Assembly (NCBI RefSeq): GCF_900182605.1
Contig: NZ_FXTB01000002.1
Location: 186,001 to 250,000 of the forward strand
Length of the DNA stretch: 64,000 nt
Direction: 5' to 3'
Source: Saccharicrinis carchari
Lineage (GTDB): Bacteria > Bacteroidota > Bacteroidia > Bacteroidales > Marinilabiliaceae
Positions within the stretch are counted from its first letter, which is position 1. Each line of letters begins with the position of its first letter. Under the pieces are notes generated by a model, which had not been told where the DNA came from, ran no database searches, and saw nothing but the letters and a program-made list of their open reading frames with translations. Shown one piece after another: positions 38,027 through 54,053 of the stretch. The position numbers and the translations under genes are program-made.

Positions 38027-39199
38027 ATGAAAAAGAGCTTTTATTTAGTTGCATTTATTGTCATGGCTTCCTGGTCTTCGTTTGCGCAAGAGCCGGCCTT
38101 CACTATCACACATGGCCCATACCTTCAGGCACTGACCGAAAGCGAAGTAACGATCGTATGGACTACCAACCGCAAGGCCATTTCATGGGTAGAATTGGCG
38201 CCCGACGACGACACCCATTATTATCAGACTGAGCGGCCACGGTCGTATGCCGAATCTTATGGATTTAAATCGGTAGATTCGGTGCATGCAGTTACACTTT
38301 CCGGGTTGAATCCGAACACGACCTATCGCTATCGGATCTATTCCCAGGAGGTGCTGAGTCACGTAGGCACCAAAGTGCTGTATGGTGATATTGCAGCAAG
38401 TAATGTTTACCGCCAAAAACCATTAAAATTCACCACCAGTAATCCTTCAAATAGTGAAGTTTCCTTTCTGGTATTGAACGATATTCACGGAAACAACGAT
38501 TTAATGGAAACTTTGCTGGAAAATACCGATTGGGAACAAACCGATATGGTGTTTTTTAATGGGGACATGACCAATGATATCCGCTCGGAACAACAGCTAT
38601 TTGGAGACTTTCTGGATAAAGCGGTTGAACTGTTTGCCGGCGAAACTCCCATGTATTATGCCAGGGGGAACCATGAAACCCGTGGCAACTTCGCGACTAC
38701 TTTTCCCCGCTATTTCCCCACCCCCACCAACCAATTGTATTACATGTTCCGTCAGGGGCCGGTTTGTTTCGTGGTGCTCGATAGTGGCGAGGACAAGCCT
38801 GATTCGGACCTGGAATACAGCGGGATTGTTGCGTTCGATAATTACCGTACCCAACAGGCCGAATGGCTGAAAAAAGCCGTAAAGCAGGATGTTTTCCGGG
38901 ATGCTTCTTACCGAGTGGTGATTGTTCACATGCCCCCGTTTGGTGGGTGGCATGGTGAGGAAGAAGTCGCACGAAAATTTGTGCCCGTGCTGAACGATGC
39001 CGGAATAGATGTCATGTTATGTGGCCACCTTCACCGTCATGTTCATAAGAAGGCAGGCGAAGGGCAAAAATTCCCGGTCATAGCCAATTCAAATAAAGCC
39101 ATTATCAAAGCTCAAACTAAAAACGCAACATTAAATATCAATATCTTCGGAGCAGATGGAAAGTTGGTAGATTCATTACAGATTCAATCAAGAAAATGA
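38027..39199 (+). CDS. Secreted metallophosphoesterase with an N-terminal Fn3-like domain
   Basis: This 390-residue protein has a signal peptide (to about residue 20), a purple-acid-phosphatase-like Fn3 domain (about 25-125, with LSGLNPNTTYRYRI) and a calcineurin-like phosphoesterase domain. The metal motifs are LNDIHGN, FNGDMTND, RGNHETRG, IVHMPPF and CGHLHRH. It should release phosphate from phosphomonoesters or diesters outside the cytoplasm. Within this cluster it may remove phosphate groups from glycans or glycolipids; that role is inference. Confidence 0.9.
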   Translation: MKKSFYLVAFIVMASWSSFAQEPAFTITHGPYLQALTESEVTIVWTTNRKAISWVELAPDDDTHYYQTERPRSYAESYGFKSVDSVHAVTLSGLNPNTTYRYRIYSQEVLSHVGTKVLYGDIAASNVYRQKPLKFTTSNPSNSEVSFLVLNDIHGNNDLMETLLENTDWEQTDMVFFNGDMTNDIRSEQQLFGDFLDKAVELFAGETPMYYARGNHETRGNFATTFPRYFPTPTNQLYYMFRQGPVCFVVLDSGEDKPDSDLEYSGIVAFDNYRTQQAEWLKKAVKQDVFRDASYRVVIVHMPPFGGWHGEEEVARKFVPVLNDAGIDVMLCGHLHRHVHKKAGEGQKFPVIANSNKAIIKAQTKNATLNINIFGADGKLVDSLQIQSRK

Positions 39200-39206
39200 A
39201 GACATC

Positions 39207-39473
39207 ATGAAATTATCACTCTTGTATGTTTTGGTTTTATTTTCTGTAACATTAAGCCTTGCACAAATACCCTACCTCGTGCTCACTGAGCCCTGGTCCG
39301 AATCTTTTGGGAACCATCGGGTGGTGCTGGAGGGGAACCGAAGTGCTCCGGCTGCTTCCCCCGATCTTTTGTGGTGGTGGCACAATCGTGATTCTCAGGT
39401 TAAAAGATTCCTCATTGTGCATACCGTTCTTCTCTTTACCTCAATAAGAGCTGTTCAGTATAAAATAGTTTAA
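39207..39473 (+). pseudogene. Glycoside hydrolase (DUF6067-like) N-terminal fragment
   Basis: The 88-residue frame has a signal peptide and then ESFGNHRVVLEGNRSAP..., WWWHNRDSQVKRFLIVH. This resembles the N-terminal region of Bacteroidota DUF6067/GH123-like glycosidases, with the NHR and WRRxD patterns altered. It ends abruptly with no domain completed, and the next sequence belongs to an EEP gene. I treat it as a truncated remnant; the family assignment is tentative. Confidence 0.45.
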
Positions 39474-39482
39474 TATTTTATC

Positions 39483-39786
39483 ATGATAGATAGTTTAGAT
39501 ACGTATGATGCCTGGCAGGGGTATCGGAAAATGACAGGCTCTACAAAGTTGACATCCAGAGGATTTACATGGTCTTATACTACTTGGGATTATAAGGAAA
39601 AAACGGACGACGATCGCATTGACTTTATTTAATTATAAGTCTAACGGGAATAGGATTAAACTAAAGGAATCATTATTGGTGGGAGAAACACCAAAATATA
39701 AAATTGAAGGAGATGGTGTGGATATTCAGGTTAATCCATGGCCTTCGGACCATAGGGCCGTATTAAGTATATTCGAAGTTCAATAA
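39483..39786 (+). pseudogene. EEP family protein, C-terminal fragment
   Basis: Read in two frames, this stretch encodes the end of an endonuclease/exonuclease/phosphatase protein: SLDTYDAWQGYRKMTGSTKL, GFTWSY, DDDRIDFI, then after a frameshift near 39,628 a continuation ending NPWPSDHRAVLSIFEVQ. These are the family's RID and PSDHR motifs. It is followed by GH89 ten bases later. It complements the N-terminal EEP fragment at 35,256, with about 100 middle residues missing. Confidence 0.75.
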
Positions 39787-39795
39787 ATATCAGAT

Positions 39796-41994
39796 ATGTT
39801 TAAAAAAAATAAACAAAGGCAAATCATTCTGCGTATTGTGCTATTATCAATGATGGCTTTTTCTATAAGCAGCTGTTCTGCTAAAAACAGCTCCAATATG
39901 ACGGTGCAAAATTTGACCAACCGCTTATTATCTCCGGAAGAATCAAAGCATTTTATTTTTGAGGATATAGATTCATCCGGGAAGGATAGGTTTGAGTTAA
40001 GTACCCGGGATGGCAAAATTTTAATTAAAGGAACTAGTCCTGTGGCCATGGCTTCCGGACTAAATTGGTATCTAAAATATTATTGCAATAGCAGTGTTTC
40101 ATGGAGCGGCAATCAGATAAATATTCCGAAACCATTGCCGGCAATAGATGGCATGGTGAGCAAGCAGTCGGCGTTTAAATACGCCTATTACCTCAATTAT
40201 TGCACCTTTAATTATACAATGTCGTTTTGGGACTGGGAAAGATGGGAGCAGGAAATTGACTGGATGGCCATGAACGGGGTTAACCTACCCCTCGCCATAA
40301 CCGGGACGGAGGCGGTTTGGTACAATGTGCTAAAAAGGCTCGACTATTCCGACGAGGATATCCTGAAATTTATTCCCGGACCGGCATTCACGAGCTGGTG
40401 GCTGATGACGAACCTGGAAGGTTGGGGAGGTCCTATATCAATGGAGTACATGAGCCAGCAGGTGGAGTTGCAAAAGAAAATATTAAAAAGAATGCGCGAA
40501 TACGGCATGGATCCCGTACTGCCCGGATTTTACGGGATGGTGCCCAATTATCTGAAAGATAAATATCCTGATGCCGATATTCGCGACCAGGGCGTGTGGG
40601 CCGGAGGTTTTAAAAGACCTGCCTTCCTAATGCCCACCGATTCATTGTTTTTAGAAATTGCAAATATCTTTTACGAAGAACAAAAAAAGCTTTTTGGCGA
40701 GACGGAGTATTTCTCGGGTGACCCTTTTCATGAGGGAGGGAGTACCACGGGAATTGATCTGCCTGCTGCCGGCAAGAACTTGATCGGGAGTGTGAAGAAT
40801 GTTTATCCCAAGGCAAAATGGATTTTTCAGGCATGGCACGCCAATCCGAGATCGGAGATGTTATCTAAAATAGATGGAGAAGATATTTTGATCCTGGATT
40901 TAGACGCCGACAACAATCCGCAATGGTCTCAAAAGAACGCATGGGACAATAAAAACTGGATATGGTCCACTATCACTAATTATGGCGGTAATGTGGGAAT
41001 GTTCGGACGATTGGACGTCATTAACCGTGAGCTGCTGAAGGCATTGCAGAAACACCCACAAAGCTTAAAAGGCATTGGGGTTATGCCCGAGGCAATAGAG
41101 AATAACCCGGTGGTATATGAGCTTCTGTATGAATTCAGATGGAGAAATTCCAGTGTAGATATGGATGCCTGGCTGGCAGATTATGCACACAGGCGATATG
41201 GCCCTTTCAATGCAAACATAAACAAAGCATGGGAAGTTTTAAATAAAACTGTGTATGGAAAAACATTAGGATTTTCCAATCAGCAAGGAACAAATGAATC
41301 CCTATTTTGTGCCCGTCCTTCTAAAAATATCACCGGCGTATCTACCTGGGGAACAACAAAAATCCATTACAATCCAAAAGATTTGCTCGAAGCATGGCAT
41401 TTGTTCGTCCGGGAATCAGCGGTTTTAAAAGAGAGCAGAAATTTCCAATACGATTTGGTGGACATCACCCGGCAGGTGCTGGCAAACTATGCACAGGTTT
41501 TGTATGCCGATATGATGCACCATTATAAAAATAAAAACCTGGACGCTTTTGTCGTGGCAAGTAAAAAATTTACTGATTTAGTAAAGGAACAGAACCAGCT
41601 GCTGAATTCAAAAAAGGATTTTATGCTGGGATTTTGGTTAGAGGCCGCAAAGTCAAGAGCTACCAATACTGCCGAGAAAGCTTTGTTCGAGTACAATGCA
41701 CGGGCGCAAATTACCACCTGGAGCTTTCAGGATTCAAATTTACACGACTATGCCCACAGGGAATGGGGTGGTATGCTGTCTGACTTTTACCTGCCGAGAT
41801 GGGAAATGTTTATATCTAAGCTTGCCTCAGAGTTAAAAGGAGGAAACCCCGGGGAACTCGATTATTATTCCTTTGAAGATAGTTGGAATAAAGAACATAA
41901 GAATTTTCCAACTAAAGAACAAGGTGATTGCATAGTCATTGCAAATGAATTATACAGTAAATACTACGATGAGATAATAGCATCGTATAAGTAA
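39796..41994 (+). CDS. GH89 alpha-N-acetylglucosaminidase, lipoprotein (first copy)
   Basis: This 732-residue protein has a signal peptide with lipobox (SISSC, Cys27), so it is probably surface or periplasm anchored. The NAGLU N-terminal, TIM-barrel and C-terminal domains are all present. The probable acid/base is Glu313 (GDPFHEGG) and the nucleophile Glu432 (VMPEAIENN), both matching the GH89 pattern. It hydrolyses terminal alpha-linked GlcNAc, as found in gastric mucin caps and heparan sulfate. The next gene is a second GH89 25 bases downstream, so the two are likely co-transcribed. Confidence 0.93.
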   Translation: MFKKNKQRQIILRIVLLSMMAFSISSCSAKNSSNMTVQNLTNRLLSPEESKHFIFEDIDSSGKDRFELSTRDGKILIKGTSPVAMASGLNWYLKYYCNSSVSWSGNQINIPKPLPAIDGMVSKQSAFKYAYYLNYCTFNYTMSFWDWERWEQEIDWMAMNGVNLPLAITGTEAVWYNVLKRLDYSDEDILKFIPGPAFTSWWLMTNLEGWGGPISMEYMSQQVELQKKILKRMREYGMDPVLPGFYGMVPNYLKDKYPDADIRDQGVWAGGFKRPAFLMPTDSLFLEIANIFYEEQKKLFGETEYFSGDPFHEGGSTTGIDLPAAGKNLIGSVKNVYPKAKWIFQAWHANPRSEMLSKIDGEDILILDLDADNNPQWSQKNAWDNKNWIWSTITNYGGNVGMFGRLDVINRELLKALQKHPQSLKGIGVMPEAIENNPVVYELLYEFRWRNSSVDMDAWLADYAHRRYGPFNANINKAWEVLNKTVYGKTLGFSNQQGTNESLFCARPSKNITGVSTWGTTKIHYNPKDLLEAWHLFVRESAVLKESRNFQYDLVDITRQVLANYAQVLYADMMHHYKNKNLDAFVVASKKFTDLVKEQNQLLNSKKDFMLGFWLEAAKSRATNTAEKALFEYNARAQITTWSFQDSNLHDYAHREWGGMLSDFYLPRWEMFISKLASELKGGNPGELDYYSFEDSWNKEHKNFPTKEQGDCIVIANELYSKYYDEIIASYK

Positions 41995-42019
41995 AGGATT
42001 TTTATATTTTTTAAAAAAC

Positions 42020-44539
42020 ATGAAACACACTTTAGTTTTTATCTGGATTTTGATTGTATCAGTCGGAGTTTATGCTAGTGAAAAAGGACAAATAAATAAG
42101 ATTGAAGAACAGTCAATCATTCATTCGGCCAGAGGGGTATTAAGCCGTGTTTTAGGCGAACGGGCAGCTTCAATTCAGCTGAGGGTTTTACCGACAAAAA
42201 ACGGCGCTGACACCTACAAATATGTATGTGATAATGGCGTATTAAAAGTCAGTGGATCCAGCGTGTCCGCGATTGCCCGGGGAGTGTACGATTACCTGAA
42301 AAGCAATCACCTGGGCATGCTCGACTGGAGCGGTCCGCAATTTCGTTTGCCCGGGCAATGGCCTAAGGCCCAGTTGACGAAAAATACAACTCCCTTTCGC
42401 ATCCGTCATGCCTATAACGTTGTTATATCGGGTTATACCACACCCTACTGGGATTGGGAGCGATGGGAGCAGGAGCTGGACTGGCAGGCCATGCATGGTT
42501 TTAATATGCTCATGGCGCCGGTTGCTACTGAAGCGATAGCCCAACGGGTATGGAAACGGTTGGGACTTACCCAGGAAGAAATCGATGAATTCAATACCGG
42601 TCCGGCACACTTACCTTGGTCGCGAATGGGGAGTATCTGCCAGGTGGGAGGCCCTTTGCCTTCGCATTGGCACGAGGATCAAATAGCCCTTCAGCATCAA
42701 TTGTTAAAGCGGATGAAAGAACTGGATATCAAACCGGTAATCCAGTCGTTTTGTGGATTCGTACCCAAAGGATTGAAACGGATTTATCCCAACACGGTAT
42801 TTCATAATACTTTGTGGAATCCCGGTTTCCCCGAATCACAACGACCGGTGCTCATCATGCCCAATGATGATTTATTTGCCACAATTACCAGGATGTACAT
42901 GGAGGAATGGCAAAAGGAGTTTGGCACGGCGGATTATTTCCTGGTAGATAGTTTTAACGAGTTGGAACTTCCCAAAACGGGTAAGCCGGTAACTGAAATG
43001 CTTGCCGACTACGGCGAGAAAACTTTTAATGCCATAAAAGCTGCAGCCCCCAATGCAACCTGGGTAATTCAGGGCTGGATGTTTGCTTATCAACGTCATA
43101 TCTGGAATCCCGAGACGGTAAAAGCGCTCTTTAGCCGGATTCCCGACGATCGGGTGCTGATACTGGATTATGCCAATGATTACAACAACAACTGGGAGCC
43201 GATGAATGCATTTAACGGTAAGCAGTGGGTGTATGGATTTGTGCCCAACATGGGAGGAAAAACAGCTTATACGGGCGATCTCTCGTTATACGCTGCGGGG
43301 GCCGCCCGGGCATTTCATTCCCCTGACAAGAAAAACCTGATGGGGTTTACAATATCTGGCGAAGGACTGGAAAACAACAATGTGGTGTATGAATTATTGA
43401 CTGATGTTGCATGGTCCAACGATTCTATAGACTTGGACAATTGGTTGGTGCAATATAGTTTGAACCGATATGGGGGATGTCCCGATGCCATAAAAAAGTC
43501 CTGGGATATGTTGCGGAAGAGCTGTTATAAAAATCTGGTGGATCATCCGCAAATGGGCTGGCAAACCGGCAAATGTGCTTATGGAAGGGTGAATCGCGAT
43601 CCGGAGTTTTTTAAAGCTGTAGCGCTTTTTTTATCGTGTAGCGAGCAGTTGCAGCATTCGCCTAATTATCGGGCAGATGCCATCGAAAGAGCTTCCCTTG
43701 TTTTAGGATTGAAAGCTGATGGATGGTTTAAGGCAGCCAAAGAGGCTTATGCCGAAGGGAAAACGGCGGTAGGCGACCGGGCCGGGAAACGCGGATTGGA
43801 ATTATTGACGGAGTTGGATCGCCTGTTGGAATCGCATCCGCTCAATAGGCTCGATCTGTGGCTGGATTTTGCCCGTGCTAAAAGCGATAATCCGGAGCTT
43901 CAACAGTTTTATGAGTCCAATGCCCGTCAGATTATCACAGTATGGGGGCCTCCGGTAAACGATTACTCCTGCCGTATTTGGAGTGGCCTGGTGCGCGATT
44001 TTTACCGGGAACGAATGGTTCAGGTACTTGCATCGTTGAAAGGGGGCCAACCTTTCCATAAAAATGCCTGGGAGCTGGCCTGGGTTGCGAAATCAGGAGT
44101 AAGTAAAATTCAGCCTTATGACGATCCCCTTGCTGCGGCCGGCCAATTGGTTCAAAAAGCATTGGATGAAGAATTGCCCAATTTGTCCGTTGTCGGCGAA
44201 AATGTGGTGGGCCAATGGTCTCCTGCTAATGTTTCTGAAGAGTGGAAAACCATTGAATGGGTTATATCTTCAGACCAGCTTAAAAAGATAAGGGCTGTAC
44301 GTTTTGTTTATGCACAGGGCAATCATCGACTCGATATCCGGGAGGTCTCCATTGTTGCCGATGGAAAAATTGTCGCAACAGATAAGCATGATGGCTTTGC
44401 GGGTAAACCATCTCGTAAAAATCGATATCACTTAAATATTCCGGCTGAAGCTACCGGAAATAATGGATGCAGTATCAAGGCCGTAATAAAAAGCAATGGA
44501 GGAACGGACTCGTATGGTAGCGTGGAGATTAAAAATTGA
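42020..44539 (+). CDS. GH89 alpha-N-acetylglucosaminidase with C-terminal extension (second copy)
   Basis: This 839-residue protein has a signal peptide (to about residue 19) without a lipobox. The catalytic residues are Glu314 (VDSFNELELP) and Glu448 (ISGEGLENN). Compared with the first copy it carries about 100 extra C-terminal residues, from QWSPANVSEEWKTIEW onward. They are beta-rich and may form a carbohydrate-binding or Fn3-like domain. Sequence identity with copy one is moderate, so this is an old duplication or separate acquisition rather than a recent tandem copy. Confidence 0.92.
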   Translation: MKHTLVFIWILIVSVGVYASEKGQINKIEEQSIIHSARGVLSRVLGERAASIQLRVLPTKNGADTYKYVCDNGVLKVSGSSVSAIARGVYDYLKSNHLGMLDWSGPQFRLPGQWPKAQLTKNTTPFRIRHAYNVVISGYTTPYWDWERWEQELDWQAMHGFNMLMAPVATEAIAQRVWKRLGLTQEEIDEFNTGPAHLPWSRMGSICQVGGPLPSHWHEDQIALQHQLLKRMKELDIKPVIQSFCGFVPKGLKRIYPNTVFHNTLWNPGFPESQRPVLIMPNDDLFATITRMYMEEWQKEFGTADYFLVDSFNELELPKTGKPVTEMLADYGEKTFNAIKAAAPNATWVIQGWMFAYQRHIWNPETVKALFSRIPDDRVLILDYANDYNNNWEPMNAFNGKQWVYGFVPNMGGKTAYTGDLSLYAAGAARAFHSPDKKNLMGFTISGEGLENNNVVYELLTDVAWSNDSIDLDNWLVQYSLNRYGGCPDAIKKSWDMLRKSCYKNLVDHPQMGWQTGKCAYGRVNRDPEFFKAVALFLSCSEQLQHSPNYRADAIERASLVLGLKADGWFKAAKEAYAEGKTAVGDRAGKRGLELLTELDRLLESHPLNRLDLWLDFARAKSDNPELQQFYESNARQIITVWGPPVNDYSCRIWSGLVRDFYRERMVQVLASLKGGQPFHKNAWELAWVAKSGVSKIQPYDDPLAAAGQLVQKALDEELPNLSVVGENVVGQWSPANVSEEWKTIEWVISSDQLKKIRAVRFVYAQGNHRLDIREVSIVADGKIVATDKHDGFAGKPSRKNRYHLNIPAEATGNNGCSIKAVIKSNGGTDSYGSVEIKN

Positions 44540-44600
44540 AAACTGTAAATGTTGTCAGCTTCCTTTTCGATCCATCGGCATTTAAACCCAATGAATATAA

Positions 44601-47774
<3,174 letters not shown>

Positions 47775-47803
47775 ACTTAAAACATACACTTAAAACAATT
47801 AAA

Positions 47804-50155
47804 ATGAACAATTACTTTTCCAAATTTATTGTGTTGTTTTCAATCATTGGTATGCTTGCTTGCACGGCATCAAATAAAGATGAAAAACAGCTCAAACTTT
47901 GGTACGACAAACCTGCTAGCGATTGGATGACGGAAGCCCTTCCCATTGGCAATGCTTACATGGGTGCCATGTTTTTTGGAGGCATCGAAACGGAGCAAAT
48001 CCAATTCGCTGAAGCAACACTTTGGGCTGGAGGCCCGGAGGCACACCCCGACTATAATTTTGGCGTACGGAAAGATGCCTGGAAACATCTGGAGAAGATA
48101 AGGCAATTGCTAGAAGAGGGAAAATTGACTGAAGCCCATCGCATGGCTGAGCGTCAGCTAACGGGTGTTACGCACAAAACAGCAGACGGCTCTATGTTTG
48201 GCGATTATGGGGCCCAGCAAACAATGGGCGACCTTTTTGTAACAATAGGCCATAATGGGGAGCCCGAAAACTATAAACGCGAAATTGACCTGAACACAGG
48301 TGAAGGCAGGGTTTATTATCAGATTGATGGAGAAAGCCATCGTCGCCATTTTTTTGGAAGTTACCCGGACAAAGTGCTTGTCTATCGTTTCGAGAGTAGC
48401 ACGCCCACAAGCTATCAACTCAAATATGAAACCCCGCATAAAAAAGTGTCGGACACATTTAACCAGGGCCTTTATTCGTTCACGGGCGAGGTAGCAGGCA
48501 ATGGAATGGCTTTTGAAACCTGTCTGAAGGTTCAATCGGATGGAGAGGTGGCATTCCGAGATGGAGAGATACAAATATCTGATGCCAGGTATTGTAATGT
48601 GTATCATGTGGCCGCTACCGACTATCTCCCCGAATTTCCGCATTACAAAGGAGCTGATTACCGGGGAGCCAATAAAGCCACATTGGCCGGCCTTGAAGGC
48701 AGGAGCTATGAGGAAATTCGGGAAAAACACCTGCACGATTATCAAAATTTATTCTCCAGGGTGCAACTTAAATTGGGTAGTTCAAACCGCGACAACGTGC
48801 CCACCGATGTACGCTTAAAAGCATATGCCGAGGGTATGGTGGATGCAGCATTTGAGGAACTCTATTTTCAGTACAGCCGGTATCTTATGATATCAGGTTC
48901 GCGCCCGGGCTCCATGCCGCTCAACCTGCAAGGAAAATGGAACAACAGCACCAATCCGCCCTGGGCTTGCGATTATCACATGAATATCAATCAGCAGATG
49001 TTATACTGGCCCGCAGAAGTAACCAACCTTTCGGAATGTCATCTACCACTTTTCGATTATATGGAAAGCCTGGTAGAACCCGGGAAAATATCGGCAAAAG
49101 AATTTTTCAACACACGTGGCTGGATTGTAAATACCATGAATAATCCGTTTGGCTTTACGGCCCCCGGTTGGGGATTTCCATGGGGATTTTTCCCGGGGGG
49201 CGCCGCGTGGTTGTGCCAGCATGCCTGGGAGCATTACGACTTTACCCGCGATAAAATCTTTTTGGAAGAAACCGCTTACCCATTGATGAAAGAAGCTGCT
49301 TTGTTTTGGATCGATTATCTGATTGAGGATGAAAATGGGCAACTGGTTTCGTCACCATCTTATTCTCCCGAACATGGTGGGATATCGCGCGGCGCTTCAA
49401 TGGACCACCAAATGGCTTGGGATTTACTGAACAACTGCATTGAGGCCTGTAATGTATTGGGCGTTGACGAAGCGTTTAAAACTAAAGCAATAGCCGTACG
49501 CGATAAAATTTGTCCGCCCGCCATTGGAAAATGGGGCCAATTGCAAGAGTGGAAAGAGGACGTTGACGACCCGGAAAACAAACACCGCCATGTTTCGCAT
49601 TTATATGCATTGCACCCAGGAAAACAAATAACTGTTGAAACAACACCTAATCTTGCCGAAGCAGCAAAGGTTAGCCTCAATGCACGCGGTGATGACGGAA
49701 CGGGCTGGTCGCTGGCATGGAAAGTGAATTTTTGGGCCCGTTTAAAGGATGGTGACCGGGCATACAGATTGTTTAAAAGGCTATTGCGCCCAACCGGTCA
49801 GAAAGGAACAGAAATGATGAGCGGTGGCGGGAGCTATTCTAATTTGTTGTGCGCACACCCACCATTTCAATTGGATGGGAACATGGGTGGTTGTGCAGGA
49901 GTTGCTGAGCTATTATTGCAGTCTCACACCGGAACCATAGAATTACTGCCTGCGTTGCCTTCAGCATGGAAAGATGGAAATGTAAAAGGATTAAAGGCAC
50001 GTGGAGGTTTCGAGGTGAAAATGGAATGGAAGGAAAACAAATTGTTTTCTGCCCAAATTTCAGGCAAAGACGGCACTACGGGAACATATAAATATCAGGA
50101 TACGGTGAAAGAGTTTGAAATTCCCGAGAATGGAATCTATACCGTGATTTTGTAA
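47804..50155 (+). CDS. GH95 alpha-L-fucosidase lipoprotein
   Basis: I place the start at ATG 47804, which gives a lipobox (GMLAC) and about 783 residues. The upstream frame reads through the GH2 stop from a TTG. The N-terminal domain starts LWYDKPASDWMTEALPIGN. The (alpha/alpha)6 catalytic core includes NLQGKWNNSTNPPWACDYH, the N-N motif region, and GWSLAWKVNFWARLKDGDRA. The family cleaves alpha-1,2-linked fucose, for example on H-antigen structures, and some members act on alpha-galactose. A 350-base repeat follows the gene. Confidence 0.93.
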   Translation: MNNYFSKFIVLFSIIGMLACTASNKDEKQLKLWYDKPASDWMTEALPIGNAYMGAMFFGGIETEQIQFAEATLWAGGPEAHPDYNFGVRKDAWKHLEKIRQLLEEGKLTEAHRMAERQLTGVTHKTADGSMFGDYGAQQTMGDLFVTIGHNGEPENYKREIDLNTGEGRVYYQIDGESHRRHFFGSYPDKVLVYRFESSTPTSYQLKYETPHKKVSDTFNQGLYSFTGEVAGNGMAFETCLKVQSDGEVAFRDGEIQISDARYCNVYHVAATDYLPEFPHYKGADYRGANKATLAGLEGRSYEEIREKHLHDYQNLFSRVQLKLGSSNRDNVPTDVRLKAYAEGMVDAAFEELYFQYSRYLMISGSRPGSMPLNLQGKWNNSTNPPWACDYHMNINQQMLYWPAEVTNLSECHLPLFDYMESLVEPGKISAKEFFNTRGWIVNTMNNPFGFTAPGWGFPWGFFPGGAAWLCQHAWEHYDFTRDKIFLEETAYPLMKEAALFWIDYLIEDENGQLVSSPSYSPEHGGISRGASMDHQMAWDLLNNCIEACNVLGVDEAFKTKAIAVRDKICPPAIGKWGQLQEWKEDVDDPENKHRHVSHLYALHPGKQITVETTPNLAEAAKVSLNARGDDGTGWSLAWKVNFWARLKDGDRAYRLFKRLLRPTGQKGTEMMSGGGSYSNLLCAHPPFQLDGNMGGCAGVAELLLQSHTGTIELLPALPSAWKDGNVKGLKARGGFEVKMEWKENKLFSAQISGKDGTTGTYKYQDTVKEFEIPENGIYTVIL

Positions 50156-50196
50156 TATTTTGATTAGGCTCTTGATTGCCAGTGTGTTCCGGGTGG

Positions 50197-50545
50197 TTGT
50201 TGTGAATGTTTTGATTCTCGGACAGATGTTTGAAGCTTGCGTGATCGGCCTCCTGCAAAATAATATTTGGCTCAAAGCGATGCCTTAGTAAGGATGGGAA
50301 GCTCCGAACCGGTTCGGAGATCACTCGACCGCACTTAGGCATGGCAAAGAGACAGATGATGTTTTTCGGGCAGCTCCCGATACAATGGGAACAAGAAAGT
50401 AAGAGCCTCTGCGGCTAGAGAAGTGAGGAGAAATTTCAAGAAATAGCGTTGGGATTGCCTGCGACGCATCCGCCCCGCAGAGCCTGCTCCGCTGAATTGC
50501 GGAGGCTTTTGCCGACGTAGGAAACCTAGATGCTTTTTAAGTAAC
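50197..50545. repeat. Dispersed 350-400 base intergenic repeat, copy A
   Basis: This gap sequence matches 59,792-60,160 over most of its length, with shared landmarks such as ttctcggaca, aagctccgaac, gagacagatgatgtttttcg and tgcctgcgacgcatcc. Unlike the other copies it lacks the left arm of the internal hairpin; an imperfect tcccgat...atggga palindrome stands there instead (about 50,386-50,401). No coding frame is credible. Confidence 0.8.
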
Positions 50546-50619
50546 AAAGAATATAATTTTAATCGGCTAATTTAGGCATAACTATAAATCGTGACTTCAA
50601 AAAAACACCTTTTTTTTAA

Positions 50620-53718
<3,099 letters not shown>

Positions 53719-54053
53719 AAGATAAATTCTTTGTCAGGCTAAGTCTAATACATAGTCTATGCAAGAAAACTAATAACTTTAGAAAGTGGCGTAACAAAAA
53801 ACGGCAAGAACAAGGCTTGCGAGGTCTGATTGGCAGGAGTCCCGAAATAGCTTTTGTAAGATTTTAGCTAAAAATCAACAAAAAGCATAATCGGGATGAC
53901 TGTCAAGCAGGGCGAGCATAACGCAGTTAATGACGTTTTCTTGCAGCCACTACTTAGCTAACTTTGCCTGGAGATGCCTAGAAGAGCTATAGTAAATAGC
54001 CAAAACCAGATAGGTAAAATCATTAACAACACATTGTTAATAAAAATATCCAC
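53719..54053. other. Intergenic region with a long imperfect hairpin
   Basis: This gap of 335 bases has no gene. Arms tcccga (53,840-53,845) and tcggga (53,891-53,896) enclose a second inner pair (gcttttgt/acaaaaagc), giving an imperfect 57-base hairpin. It resembles the CCCGAT-type palindromes elsewhere but with a long insert. The rest shows nothing clear. Confidence 0.5.
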
